Assembly: GCA_035573855.1 (NCBI GenBank)
Contig: DATLZU010000049.1
Location: forward strand, 1 to 64,000
DNA: 64,000 nucleotides
From: DATLZU01 sp035573855
GTDB lineage: Bacteria > Nitrospirota > Nitrospiria > Nitrospirales > Nitrospiraceae
Direction: 5' to 3'
Numbering within the stretch: the first letter of the stretch is position 1; each line of letters opens with the position of its first letter. Positions 1-9,086 of this stretch are shown here, one piece after another. The notes beneath the pieces are model-generated. The model did no database searches, was not told the DNA's origin, and saw only the letters and a program-made list of their open reading frames with translations. The translations under genes and the position numbers were made by a program.

Positions 1-6
1 TTTGCC

Positions 7-1983
7 ATGTGCGCCATCGCAGGCATATTCCACGTCATGGGCGAACCGGTCGATCTTGGACTGCTCGGGCGGATGATCGAGCGACAGGCGCATCGGGGGC
101 CGGACGGCGAGGGGTATGTGTTGCTGTCCGCTTCGGGGCGCGAGCCGCCGTATGTCGCCGGGCGGGCCGCGGCGATCGCGAGCCCTGGTGAGCGCCGCTA
201 TCCCATCGGCCTCGGGCATCGCCGGTTGGCGATTGTCGATCTCTCCGAGGGCGGGCATCAGCCGATGGCAACCGAGGATGGACATTGTTGGATCACCTAC
301 AACGGAGAGATTTACAACTACCTTGAGCTGCGGGCTGAACTGAAGGCCCTGGGCCATCGGTTCCGGTCGGAATCCGACACGGAGGTCCTGCTTGCGGCCT
401 ATCGGCAATGGGGTTCAGCCTGTCTCGAACGGTTCAACGGCATGTTCGCCTTTGCCCTGTGGGACGGCCGAAACGGGCGGCTGTTTTGCGCCCGCGACCG
501 GTTTGGCGAGAAACCTTTCTATTACGTCTGGGACGGAGCGCGGTTCGCCTTCGCTTCCGAGATCAAGGGACTCCTCCCGTTTCTTGGGCAACCCCGACCG
601 AATCACCGGGCGGTGTATGCCTACCTCGACGGCGGGTCTCTGGACTATGCCGACAGCACGTTTTTCGAGGACGTTCGACAACTGCCGCCAGCGCATTATC
701 TGGTGGTCGGTGAAGGGAAGTTGACGACGCATCGATACTGGCGTCTGCCGGAGTCAGAGAGCACGCCGCGGAACGCACAGCCGGAGGATGTCGAGCGGTT
801 CCGGCAGCTCTTCCAGGACGCGGTGCGCCTGCGATTACGTTGCGATGTGCCGGTCGGGAGTTGCCTGAGCGGAGGGCTGGATTCGTCGTCGATCGTCTGC
901 GTGGCGAACACGTTGCTGCGGAACGCTGCGGGTGTCCCGTCCCACCTCATCGGCGCGCGGCAGAAGACCTTTTCCTCGTGCTTCGAGGATCCCGCCTATG
1001 ACGAGCGTCGCTTCATCCGATTCGTTGTGGAACGAACCGGCGCGGAGCCGCACTATGCCTTTCCCGATCCGAAAGAGTTCGTCGACACGGTGGCGCGGGT
1101 GGTGCGGCAGCAGGAGGAGCCGTTTGGATCGACCAGTATTTTCGCGCAATGGACCGTCATGCGCCTGGCTGCTCAGCATGGCATCCGGGTGCTGCTGGAT
1201 GGGCAAGGGGCGGACGAGGTGTTGGCCGGCTATCATGGGTTCTTCGGTGCGTGGTTCGCCGACTTCCTGGTTCAAGGCCGGTGGAGGCGACTTTGGGAAG
1301 AGTGGCGAGCGTACCGGCAACGGCACGGGGCCTTGCCGCCGCAGGCGATGGCGAATGTCGCCCGTGCGCTGCTTCCACGCATCGTGGTGCGGACGGTTCG
1401 GCCTCTGATGACAGGCAGCGCAGCCTGGCTGGCCCCGGAGTTTCGGCGGCGCTGGAAGGAGGAAAGCGCGGCAGATCAGCCAGAGGGGTCCCATCTCCAG
1501 GCCATGCAGCGGCGGCTGCTCGAACGGAATGGGCTCCGCGCGTTGCTCCATTACGAGGACCGCAACGCCATGGCGTTCGGAATCGAGCCCCGCCTGCCTT
1601 TTCTGGATCACCGGTTGGTGGAGTCTGTCTTCGCGCTGCCGTCCGAGCTCAAGCTGCATGAAGGATGGACCAAAGTGCTGTTGCGGAAAGCGATGGAGGG
1701 GATCCTGCCCGACCCGGTGCAGTGGCGGGCGGACAAGCTGGGGTTTGCCACACCCGAAGACGAATGGTTCAGAACCACCTTGCGGGAGATGGCGCAGGAC
1801 ATTTTGTTCGACTCGCGGACTCGTTCGCGCGGCTATTTCAATGTTGATGCGATGCGGCGCGAGTTCGAGGCGCACCTGGCCGGGCGCAAGAACCTCGGGT
1901 TCGTGCTCTGGCGGTGGCTGAACATCGAACTCTGGTGCCGTGAATTTGCGGATGGCCCCGCATGCGCCGCACCTTGGTGCTGA
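7..1983 (+). CDS. asnB: Glutamine-hydrolysing asparagine synthase-like amidotransferase
   Basis: This protein transfers ammonia from glutamine to an acyl-adenylated carboxylate. In sugar clusters such enzymes often amidate uronic acids rather than make free asparagine. The 658-aa product starts Met-Cys, so Cys2 can be the N-terminal nucleophile of the class II glutaminase domain (about residues 2-215). The usual start is MCGIAG, but here residue 3 is Ala. The ATP-pyrophosphatase loop SGGLDSS lies near residue 288 in the synthase domain (about 240-620). The start is only 6 bases from the window edge, so upstream signals cannot be seen. It overlaps the next glycosyltransferase by 22 bases, which supports a glycan role. 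The family is certain; the substrate is inferred. Confidence 0.9.
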   Translation: MCAIAGIFHVMGEPVDLGLLGRMIERQAHRGPDGEGYVLLSASGREPPYVAGRAAAIASPGERRYPIGLGHRRLAIVDLSEGGHQPMATEDGHCWITYNGEIYNYLELRAELKALGHRFRSESDTEVLLAAYRQWGSACLERFNGMFAFALWDGRNGRLFCARDRFGEKPFYYVWDGARFAFASEIKGLLPFLGQPRPNHRAVYAYLDGGSLDYADSTFFEDVRQLPPAHYLVVGEGKLTTHRYWRLPESESTPRNAQPEDVERFRQLFQDAVRLRLRCDVPVGSCLSGGLDSSSIVCVANTLLRNAAGVPSHLIGARQKTFSSCFEDPAYDERRFIRFVVERTGAEPHYAFPDPKEFVDTVARVVRQQEEPFGSTSIFAQWTVMRLAAQHGIRVLLDGQGADEVLAGYHGFFGAWFADFLVQGRWRRLWEEWRAYRQRHGALPPQAMANVARALLPRIVVRTVRPLMTGSAAWLAPEFRRRWKEESAADQPEGSHLQAMQRRLLERNGLRALLHYEDRNAMAFGIEPRLPFLDHRLVESVFALPSELKLHEGWTKVLLRKAMEGILPDPVQWRADKLGFATPEDEWFRTTLREMAQDILFDSRTRSRGYFNVDAMRREFEAHLAGRKNLGFVLWRWLNIELWCREFADGPACAAPWC

Positions 1984-3131
1984 TCAACAACGCGGGCGTC
2001 GGCGGGACCGAGCGCCGGTTGGGCCGACTGTTCGCCCGCCTGACGGCGGAGGACCGAGAGACGGAACTGATCGTTAACAGCAGTCTGTGGGAAAAGCTGA
2101 TTGCAGGTGGCGTCGTGACCGGCCGGGAACCGCGCGTCCGGACGCTGGCGGAACCATTTGGATGGCTGTCGGATCGGCTTCGGCGGATCAGTCCCGGCGC
2201 GCGTTTCTGGCTCTCGAAGGTGGACTACCTGCTGATGGCCGTCCGTCTGCTCGGGCGGTATGGACTCGCAAGCCGGCGTCTCTTCCATCTGGCGCTGGGC
2301 GGCGCCTATGTAGCGTTGCCGCTGATGGTTGTGCGACCGGGTCACCGTTTCGTGGTGTCGATCACCAATCCCGATCTGGCCGCCCACGTGGGCAGGCCCA
2401 CGGCCTTGCCGCTGTATCGGGCGGCCCTGTCGCGTTGCACGCGGGTCGACGCGCTGACGGTCCAGGTGCGCGAGGATTTGATCCGGCGCGGGGTCGCGGC
2501 GGAGAAGGTTGCGGTCTCGCCGGGGAGCGTGGTCGATCTCGAGCGCTTTCGTCCCGCCGCGGTGAAGGAGCCATGGGTGGTGTTTGCCGGCCGGTTGATC
2601 GAGGAGAAAAATCCCCTGCTGTTCGTCGAAGCGGCGGCGTTGATCCGCCGGAGCGTCCCCGAGGCGTGCTTCTTCCTGTGCGGTGACGGCCCGCTCGCGT
2701 CCGAGGTCGAAGCGGCCGTCAAGCGTTTGGGCTTGTACGGGGCGATGGTCCGGGGCTTCCAAGCCGACATCGCGCCGGTCTTGGCCAAAGGGGCGGTGTT
2801 CGTCTCGCTGCAACGGCAGGACAATTACCCCTCGCAAAGTCTCCTCGAGGCGATGGCGTCGGGTCTGGCCTGCGTCGCAACGGATGTGGGGTTGACCTGG
2901 CGCCTAGTGGATGACACGACCGGCATGCGGGTCAAGCCGGAGGCGGCATCGGTGGCCGAAGCGGTCGTGGCCTTGTTGCGGGACTCCGACCGGCGGCGCC
3001 GCCTGGGCGAAGCGGCGCGGCGGCGCGTGAGCGAAGAACATTCGGAAGAACGATACCGGGTCTATGTGGAGCGCCTTCATGCCCAGGCCGACAAGGCGGG
3101 TGTTGGGATGGAAGGATCGGCGATGCGATGA
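1962..3131 (+). CDS. Glycosyltransferase family 4 (GT-B fold)
   Basis: This 389-aa protein is a cytoplasmic, retaining-type glycosyltransferase that would add a sugar from a nucleotide donor to a lipid-linked glycan. The N-terminus has the acceptor-side glycine motif (NNAGVGGTERR, residues 8-18). The C-terminal half has the GT4 donor-binding features: VVFAGRLIEEKNPLLFVEA near residue 205 and a QSLLEAMASGLACVAT motif near residue 290 with the EX7E-type glutamates. The start lies inside the asnB 3' end (22-base overlap), so translation is probably coupled. The sugar specificity cannot be read from the sequence. Confidence 0.88.
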   Translation: MRRTLVLINNAGVGGTERRLGRLFARLTAEDRETELIVNSSLWEKLIAGGVVTGREPRVRTLAEPFGWLSDRLRRISPGARFWLSKVDYLLMAVRLLGRYGLASRRLFHLALGGAYVALPLMVVRPGHRFVVSITNPDLAAHVGRPTALPLYRAALSRCTRVDALTVQVREDLIRRGVAAEKVAVSPGSVVDLERFRPAAVKEPWVVFAGRLIEEKNPLLFVEAAALIRRSVPEACFFLCGDGPLASEVEAAVKRLGLYGAMVRGFQADIAPVLAKGAVFVSLQRQDNYPSQSLLEAMASGLACVATDVGLTWRLVDDTTGMRVKPEAASVAEAVVALLRDSDRRRRLGEAARRRVSEEHSEERYRVYVERLHAQADKAGVGMEGSAMR

Positions 3132-3161
3132 GGGGTCGATGAACGCGGGGATGGCGACGCG

Positions 3162-4220
3162 ATGATCCTGCTGGGGTTCACCCTGATGCTGGCCTTCGGC
3201 TTGTCGTTGTACGGCGTGCCGCTGGCGCGCCGAGCGGCGCTGAAGTACGGGATCGTGGACAGTCCGGACGGGCGCCTGAAACATCAACGCGAGCCGGTGC
3301 CCTATTTGGGCGGCCTCGCCATCTACCTGGCGTTTCTGATCAGCCTTGCCTTCACTTTCGAGTTCCGCCAGGACGTGCTCGGCATCGTCTTGGCCGGAAC
3401 GTTGGTGATGATGCTCGGGTTGGTGGACGATTTCGGCGTGCTGTCGCCGGGCACGAAACTGGCCGGACAGTTGCTCGCCGTCTTCGTCCTGATCAAAAGC
3501 GGGATCCGCATCGAGATCGCCGCGCTGCCGGACTGGCTGGACGTAGCGCTGACTGTGGTCTGGATGGTCGGGATCATCAACGCCTTCAATCTCCTGGACA
3601 TCATGGACGGGCTCTCTGCCGGCGTGGGCGTGATCAGCGCGACCTTCCTCTGTGCGATCGCCTTGCTCAACGGCGATCAGACGATCGCGTTTCTGCTGGC
3701 GGCGTTGATCGGCGGCCTGTTGGGGTTCCTGCGGTACAACTGGCATCCGGCGACGATTTACATGGGCGACGCCGGCGCGATGTTCATCGGGCTCATGCTC
3801 GGCGCCTCGTGCATGATCGGCCAATACACCGGCGGTCATTCGGTCTCGCTGCTGACGCCGTTGATGATTCTCGGCGTGCCGATCTTCGACACCTTGTTCG
3901 TCATGTACATTCGATTCCTCCGCGGTCTCCCCATTTTCCTAGGCAGTCCCGATCATATGGCGATCCGGCTCCGGCACTGGGGCCTGTCAGTGCCGCAGGT
4001 CGTGGGCATCAGCTATGGCGCGGCCACGGTCCTGGGTGGCATCGGTCTGCTGGTCATGGCGGTGCCGCAGGACCTGGCGCTGTTCTTCAGCGTGCTGACG
4101 CTGGTATCCCTGGGCCTCGCTGCCTATGCGCTGACCCGGGTGAACGTGGGGAGCGGAACGGGAGTCGGCCTCCAAGGGGCGTTGCCGGCCGGACAACCGA
4201 AGAGAAGGGCGTCCGGATGA
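3162..4220 (+). CDS. WecA/MraY-type polyprenyl-phosphate sugar-1-phosphate transferase
   Basis: This integral inner-membrane enzyme would start a glycan by moving a sugar-1-phosphate (typically GlcNAc-1-P or a relative) onto undecaprenyl phosphate. The 352-aa protein is almost entirely hydrophobic, with about ten membrane segments. The family signatures are visible: DD in LVDDFGVL (near residue 88), NAFNLLDIMDGLSAG (near 142), YMGDAGAMFIG (near 203) and the C-terminal loop DHMAIRLRHWG (near 265). It lies 30 bases after a glycosyltransferase and overlaps the next gene by 4 bases (ATGA). A second paralogue occurs at 31573-32709, so the window holds two possible initiating enzymes. Confidence 0.88.
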   Translation: MILLGFTLMLAFGLSLYGVPLARRAALKYGIVDSPDGRLKHQREPVPYLGGLAIYLAFLISLAFTFEFRQDVLGIVLAGTLVMMLGLVDDFGVLSPGTKLAGQLLAVFVLIKSGIRIEIAALPDWLDVALTVVWMVGIINAFNLLDIMDGLSAGVGVISATFLCAIALLNGDQTIAFLLAALIGGLLGFLRYNWHPATIYMGDAGAMFIGLMLGASCMIGQYTGGHSVSLLTPLMILGVPIFDTLFVMYIRFLRGLPIFLGSPDHMAIRLRHWGLSVPQVVGISYGAATVLGGIGLLVMAVPQDLALFFSVLTLVSLGLAAYALTRVNVGSGTGVGLQGALPAGQPKRRASG

Positions 4221-5545
4221 TCCTCATCGTCGGTGCCGGCTTGGCCGGCCTCAGCACCGCCTATCATCTGAACGATCTCCCCTATCGGGTGTTCGAGAAA
4301 GAGAAAGAAGCGGGAGGGCTCTGCCGCTCGTATCAGAAAGACGGTTTTACCTTCGATATGACGGGCCATCTGCTCCACTTTCGCCAGCCGGAGATCAAGG
4401 CGCTGGTGGAGCAGTTGCTCGACGGTCGCCTGGAGCAACATCAGCGGCGCGCTTTCATCTACTCTCACCGGACCTATACCGAGTACCCGTTTCAGGTGAA
4501 CACCTACGGCCTTCCGCCCGAAGTGATCCGGGAATGCCTGCTCGGATTCATCGCCACCTTGACCAATCCGGCTCCCCCCCTGCCACCCGACCAACGGTCC
4601 TTCAAGGCGTGGATCTTGGAAAATCTCGGCGAGGGCATGGCGAAGCACTTCATGGTTCCGTTCAACGAAAAGTTGTGGCGAGTGCCGCTGGAGGAGCTGA
4701 CATCCGACTGGGTCTCCTGGTTGGTACCGAAGCCGGAGTTGAAAGACGTGATCAACGGCGCCCTTGGCATCAAGGACAAGACGTTCGGCTACAACCCGAC
4801 GTTTCTGTATCCGTCGACCGGCGGGATCAACGTGTTGCCGCAGGCCTTCCTGCCCGCCGTGCGCGGGATCGCCTACGATACGGAACTGGTCGAAGTCGAG
4901 ACGGAGCGGCGGCGGGCCGTCTTCCGCGACGGGCGCCAGGGAACCAGGGTCGAGGACTATGAGGCCTTGGTCTCGACGATCCCGATTCCGGAACTGGTGC
5001 GCCGCTGCGTCGATCTGCCGCGGGACATCAAGGATGCCGCGGCCGGATTGCGGTGGGTGTCGGTGTACAACGTGAACCTGGGGATCGCGCGGGAACGGGT
5101 GTCGGACAAGCATTGGATCTATTTTCCTGAACCCGAGTACCCGTTCTATCGAGCCGGCTTTCCGATGAATTTTGCGCCGACCTTGGGGCGGCCGGGCACG
5201 AGTTCGCTGTATGTCGAAATCTCGCATCGTCCGCACGAGACGACGCCGCCCGCGCGGCTGCTCGACCTGGTTCGTCAAGGACTGGAGCGAGCCGGCATTG
5301 TGCGGCAAGACGACGAGATTCTCGTCGCGGACGTGAAGGACATTCACTATGCCTATGTCCTGTTCGACCGGCATCGGGCGAAGGTCCTGCCGGCGATGCT
5401 CCGGGAACTGGAGCATCGCGGCATTCATTCCATCGGCCGGTACGGCCGATGGGAACATACCTCTATGGAAGACGCGATCGCTCAAGGCAAGCGCCTGGCG
5501 GAGAAGCTAGCTGCCGAAGCGAACGGCGCCGCTGGCCGAGGCTGA
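4217..5545 (+). CDS. FAD-dependent amine-oxidase-fold oxidoreductase (UDP-galactopyranose mutase-like)
   Basis: The product is 442 aa when started at the ATG that overlaps the preceding stop codon (ATGA). The dinucleotide fold begins immediately after the start (ILIVGAGLAGLS), followed by the ribose-binding acidic residue and the GG-L-R segment (FEKEKEAGGLCRS). The C-terminal FAD motif (IGRYGRWEHTSMEDAI) is present near residue 408. This architecture is shared by protoporphyrinogen oxidase, phytoene desaturase and UDP-galactopyranose mutase. In a sugar operon a nucleotide-sugar mutase or oxidase is the likelier role. A longer reading frame extends upstream inside the WecA-like gene but is rejected because the FAD fold starts here. 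Confidence 0.8.
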   Translation: MILIVGAGLAGLSTAYHLNDLPYRVFEKEKEAGGLCRSYQKDGFTFDMTGHLLHFRQPEIKALVEQLLDGRLEQHQRRAFIYSHRTYTEYPFQVNTYGLPPEVIRECLLGFIATLTNPAPPLPPDQRSFKAWILENLGEGMAKHFMVPFNEKLWRVPLEELTSDWVSWLVPKPELKDVINGALGIKDKTFGYNPTFLYPSTGGINVLPQAFLPAVRGIAYDTELVEVETERRRAVFRDGRQGTRVEDYEALVSTIPIPELVRRCVDLPRDIKDAAAGLRWVSVYNVNLGIARERVSDKHWIYFPEPEYPFYRAGFPMNFAPTLGRPGTSSLYVEISHRPHETTPPARLLDLVRQGLERAGIVRQDDEILVADVKDIHYAYVLFDRHRAKVLPAMLRELEHRGIHSIGRYGRWEHTSMEDAIAQGKRLAEKLAAEANGAAGRG

Positions 5546-5550
5546 GAGCC

Positions 5551-6765
5551 GTGGACACGGTCTGCCATGTCATCACGAAGCTGGAACTGGGCGGAGCCCA
5601 AGAAGTCGCGTTGTTCACCGTCTCGCATCTCGATCGGGCGCGATTCAGGCCGGCGCTAGTGACGGGGCCAGACGGCTTGCTCACCGAGGAGGCCAAAGCT
5701 TTGCCCGGCGTCGAGGTGCAGGTGCTGCCTCCGCTGCGCCGGGAGATCCGGCCGGTGCATGACCTGCTCGCCTTGATCCAGCTTATCCGGCTGTTCCGGA
5801 GGCTTCGCCCGACCATCGTCCATACCCACAGTTCCAAGGCCGGCATTCTCGGTCGCTGGGCGGCGTGGTTCGCGCGGGTGCCGGTTATCGTGCACACTGT
5901 TCACGGGTACGGCATCACGCCGCGGCAGCCTGCCTGGCTGCGAGCTGTGTTGGTCGGGGTTGAGCGATTGACCGGCCTGGTGACGACCCACTGGGTGGCG
6001 GTCTCCCGAGCGGACATCGACCAGGGACTGCGATGGGGCTTGTTTCCTCGCGAGCGCGTCTCGCTGGTCCGTCCCGGCATCGACCCGCGACCGTTCTCCA
6101 CCGCGCTGTCCGATACACAACGGACCCGTCTGCGCGCCGAGCTAGGCGTCTGCGACGGAGAGCTGGTGGTGGGCACCGTCGCCTGCCTCAAACCGCAGAA
6201 GGCGCCTTTGGATTTTGTCGCGGTCGCAGCGCGGGTGTGCTGTCGGTTCCCCTCGGTCCGCTTCGTGCTGGTCGGAGACGGCGAGTTGCGAGAATCGGTT
6301 GAAACAGCCATCCGCCAAGCCGGTTTGCAGGAGCGCCTGCAGCTGCTCGGCTGGAGGCGGGACATTCCGGCTCTGCTGCAGGCGCTGGATGTGTTCGTGC
6401 TGACATCCCATTGGGAAGGGTTGCCCCGCGTGCTCTTGGAAGCGCGGGCCAGCGGCCTTCCTGTGGTGGCGACGCAGGTGGGAGGGGCGGCCGAGGCCAT
6501 TGTCGAGGGGGAACACGGGTGGCTGTGTCCCCCTGGAGATGTGGAGGGATTGGCGGAACGGGTCTGTCGCGTGCTGGAAGATGCCGGGCAACGGGCCAGG
6601 CTCCGGGCCTTTCGCGATCCGCTGCCAAAAGAATTTGAGATTCGTGAAATGCTCAGGCAGTATGAAGCTCTATACGAACGATTGCGGCTCGGCCTGTGGT
6701 CGCCGGACTTCCAGGTGCGCAGGGGAGAGGCGCAGGATGCGGATGTCGCAAGGAGGAACCCGTGA
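5551..6765 (+). CDS. Glycosyltransferase family 4 (GT-B fold)
   Basis: This 404-aa protein starts at GTG, with a GAGG about 9 bases upstream and the preceding stop only a few bases away. The open frame extends 34 codons further upstream, but that part lies in the preceding gene. The N-terminus reads ITKLELGGAQE, the GT4 acceptor loop, followed by the HTHSSKAGILGR motif around residue 91. Donor-site features include GTVACLKPQKAPLDFV near residue 208 and EGLPRVLLEARASGLPVVAT near residue 290. It probably extends the same lipid-linked glycan as its neighbours. The TGA stop overlaps the GTG start of the aminotransferase (GTGA). Confidence 0.88.
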   Translation: MDTVCHVITKLELGGAQEVALFTVSHLDRARFRPALVTGPDGLLTEEAKALPGVEVQVLPPLRREIRPVHDLLALIQLIRLFRRLRPTIVHTHSSKAGILGRWAAWFARVPVIVHTVHGYGITPRQPAWLRAVLVGVERLTGLVTTHWVAVSRADIDQGLRWGLFPRERVSLVRPGIDPRPFSTALSDTQRTRLRAELGVCDGELVVGTVACLKPQKAPLDFVAVAARVCCRFPSVRFVLVGDGELRESVETAIRQAGLQERLQLLGWRRDIPALLQALDVFVLTSHWEGLPRVLLEARASGLPVVATQVGGAAEAIVEGEHGWLCPPGDVEGLAERVCRVLEDAGQRARLRAFRDPLPKEFEIREMLRQYEALYERLRLGLWSPDFQVRRGEAQDADVARRNP

Positions 6766-7880
6766 ACGTTCCCTTATTGGATCTGAAGGCGCAATATCGG
6801 TCGATTCGGTCGGAAATCCTGGCGGCCATTGAAGCCACGTGCGAGGAGCAGGGGTTCGTGTTAGGTCCCCGGGTCGCCGCGCTGGAGCAGGCGGTGGCTA
6901 CCTATGTCGGCAGCGCCTATGCAGTCGGCGTGGCGTCCGGCAGCGACGCGCTCCTGCTCTCGTTGATGGCGATGGGCATCAAAGCTGGCGACGAGGTGAT
7001 CACCGTCCCGTTCACCTTTTTCGCCACAGCCGGAGCCATTTCCCGGCTCGGCGCCAAGCCGGTCTTCGTGGACATCAAGGCCGAGACCTTCACCATGGAT
7101 CCCGATTTGATTGAACGAGCGATCACGCCGCGGACCAAGGCGATCATTCCCGTGCATCTCTTCGGGCAATGCGCCGAGATGGAGGCCATCAACGGGATCG
7201 CCAAGCGGCGGGGACTGCGGGTCATCGAAGATGCCTGCCAGGCTATCGGGGCTGCGCGGCATCACATCCGGGCCGGTGCGCTTGGTGACATCGGCTGCTT
7301 CAGCTTTTTCCCCTCGAAAAATTTAGGCGGTTTCGGCGACGGGGGCATGGTCACCACCAACGACCAGGCCCTCGCGAACTCCGTCGCCATGCTGCGGGTG
7401 CACGGCAGCAAAGTCCGGTACGTGCATGAGGTCGTCGGGATCAACAGCCGGCTGGACGCGCTGCAGGCGGCCGTCCTGTCGGTCAAGCTCAGATATCTGG
7501 ATCGGTGGACCGAGGGGCGGAGAACCAACGCCGCCCGCTATGAACAGTGGTTCAAGGAGGCGGGTCTTGACGACCGCGTGGTGCTGCCCAAGACGGAGAC
7601 CGGCAATTTCCACGTGTTTAACCAGTTCACCATTCGCGCGCAGAAGCGCGACGAACTGCGCGCCTACCTCAAGGACAAGGGGATCGGGACGGAAGTGTAT
7701 TATCCCCTGCCGATGCACCTGCAGAACTGCTACCGGGACCTCGGCTATCGAAAAGGCGCGTTCCCGGTTGCCGAACGGGCTTCCGAGGAAGTCCTCTCGC
7801 TGCCCATCTATGCGGAATTGACCGAGGACCAACTCTCCTACGTTGTGCAGACGATCGGGGAGTTTTATCGCCGGCACTAA
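6762..7880 (+). CDS. DegT/DnrJ/EryC1/StrS family PLP-dependent sugar aminotransferase
   Basis: This enzyme would aminate a keto-sugar nucleotide (3- or 4-keto) to an amino sugar, using PLP and usually glutamate. The 372-aa length is typical. The GTG start is set by a strong AGGAGG five bases upstream and by the opening VNVPLLDLKAQY, a hallmark of the family. DACQAIGA (near residue 160) and SFFPSKNLGGFGDGG give the PLP pocket, with the Schiff-base lysine at Lys186. It is the last gene of the overlapping operon that starts at the window edge. No partner 4,6-dehydratase or oxidoreductase is visible in this part, so the keto-sugar must come from genes outside the window or from region 2. Confidence 0.9.
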   Translation: MNVPLLDLKAQYRSIRSEILAAIEATCEEQGFVLGPRVAALEQAVATYVGSAYAVGVASGSDALLLSLMAMGIKAGDEVITVPFTFFATAGAISRLGAKPVFVDIKAETFTMDPDLIERAITPRTKAIIPVHLFGQCAEMEAINGIAKRRGLRVIEDACQAIGAARHHIRAGALGDIGCFSFFPSKNLGGFGDGGMVTTNDQALANSVAMLRVHGSKVRYVHEVVGINSRLDALQAAVLSVKLRYLDRWTEGRRTNAARYEQWFKEAGLDDRVVLPKTETGNFHVFNQFTIRAQKRDELRAYLKDKGIGTEVYYPLPMHLQNCYRDLGYRKGAFPVAERASEEVLSLPIYAELTEDQLSYVVQTIGEFYRRH

Positions 7881-8087
7881 GCCGCGCCATGGTGTGCCTG
7901 CGCCTTGACTTTTCTTTCGATGGGGGAGGAAGGGAGGGGCAGGCTATTGACTGTTCGCGGGGTGCTGCGGGCTGGTGTCCAAGCTGCAGGGTCAGGGGCG
8001 GCTGGTTTCGTCGGACAGGCCGTTGTATCCTATCGGGAGAAGCCCGGAGGCTGACCTCTTTCGGGAGGACGAACGGGAGGGGCGTCG

Positions 8088-9086
8088 ATGAAGCCGGCTG
8101 TGCTGTCCATCGCGGTTGCGGCAGGTCTGCCGTTCTGGGCAGGCAGCGCTTTTCCGGCCGAACTGACGCCGCGCGAAATTTACGAACAGCGTTCGCCGGC
8201 CGTCGTGATGGTCATGGGCCATTCCAGCGAGGGCCGGCGGGGCAGCGGCGGCACCGGCTCCATTATCCGGCAGGATGGGCTTGTGCTGACGAACGCCCAT
8301 GTGGTGCTCGAGGAAGGAACCGGCAAGCCCTATCCCCGGTTGACGGTGTACCTGAAACCGGACCGGGTGACCGGCGATCCGAGGGTGGATTTGTCGCGAG
8401 GCGTCAAGGCGCGTGTGGTGGCCGTGTCGCAACCGCTGGACCTGGCGGTGCTCCAGCTCGAAGGGACCACCAGACCGCTTCCGGTTCTTGAACTGGGCGA
8501 CTCCGAGGGGACCAAGATCGGCGATCGGGTCGTGGCGATCGGACATCCCGAACAGGGCGGGCTCTGGACCTTGACCACCGGCACCATCAGCGCGGAATTC
8601 GAGAACTTTCAAGGCACCCCGGGCAAGTCCGTGTTTCAGACGGAAACAGGATTAAACCGCGGCAACTCCGGCGGCCCGTTATTGGACGTCTCCGGCCGCA
8701 TGATTGGCGTCAACACGGCGATCGCGCGCGTGGCGCCGGATGGGCTGCCGATCACCAGCATCAGTTTTTCGCTCAAGTCCAGCGTGGCGAAGCGGTGGCT
8801 GCGTGAGCAGGGAGTTGGGCTGCAACAGCCACTGGCTTCATCCGACGCATCGGACAAAGCCGGTGAGCGCTCCCTCTCGCTGCCCAGCGGGCAACCGGTT
8901 CTGCCCACGCACCCGCCCGCCGCCTCCAAGGCTGCCCCTTCTCCGCCATCCACTCGGTCGGCGCCGCAGACCACGACCCCCTCTCGGCCGTACAATCTGG
9001 ACCGACTCATCAACGAACGGAGCCAGGCCGAGGCCGATCTGGAGGACATGATCAAGGACATGCGGGGCAAGCTGGGCGGACGATAA
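8088..9086 (+). CDS. Secreted trypsin-like serine protease (HtrA/S1C type) without PDZ domain
   Basis: This 332-aa envelope protease has a signal peptide (residues 1-24, cleavage after SAFPA likely). The catalytic triad is His71 (in LTNAHVV), Asp118 (in PLDLAVLQL) and Ser194 (in RGNSGGPLLD), so it should be active. Unlike DegP or DegQ it has no PDZ domain. After about residue 235 it continues as a Pro/Ser/Thr-rich linker and a short charged helix (residues 305-332). A GGGAGG lies about 8 bases before the ATG. It is separated from the sugar operon by 207 bases and is probably transcribed alone. Likely roles are envelope quality control or processing, which is inference. Confidence 0.85.
   Translation: MKPAVLSIAVAAGLPFWAGSAFPAELTPREIYEQRSPAVVMVMGHSSEGRRGSGGTGSIIRQDGLVLTNAHVVLEEGTGKPYPRLTVYLKPDRVTGDPRVDLSRGVKARVVAVSQPLDLAVLQLEGTTRPLPVLELGDSEGTKIGDRVVAIGHPEQGGLWTLTTGTISAEFENFQGTPGKSVFQTETGLNRGNSGGPLLDVSGRMIGVNTAIARVAPDGLPITSISFSLKSSVAKRWLREQGVGLQQPLASSDASDKAGERSLSLPSGQPVLPTHPPAASKAAPSPPSTRSAPQTTTPSRPYNLDRLINERSQAEADLEDMIKDMRGKLGGR

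Noticed and set aside
4124..5485. Long minus-strand open frame (453 aa) opposite the FAD oxidoreductase
   Set aside because: The plus-strand gene has clear FAD motifs. The minus frame is low in hydrophobic patterns and rich in Arg, Gln and Pro, as expected for a shadow.
3809..5545. 578-aa version of the FAD oxidoreductase
   Set aside because: The N-terminal 136 residues are out-of-frame WecA-like coding sequence. The dinucleotide fold starts right at the ATG at 4217.
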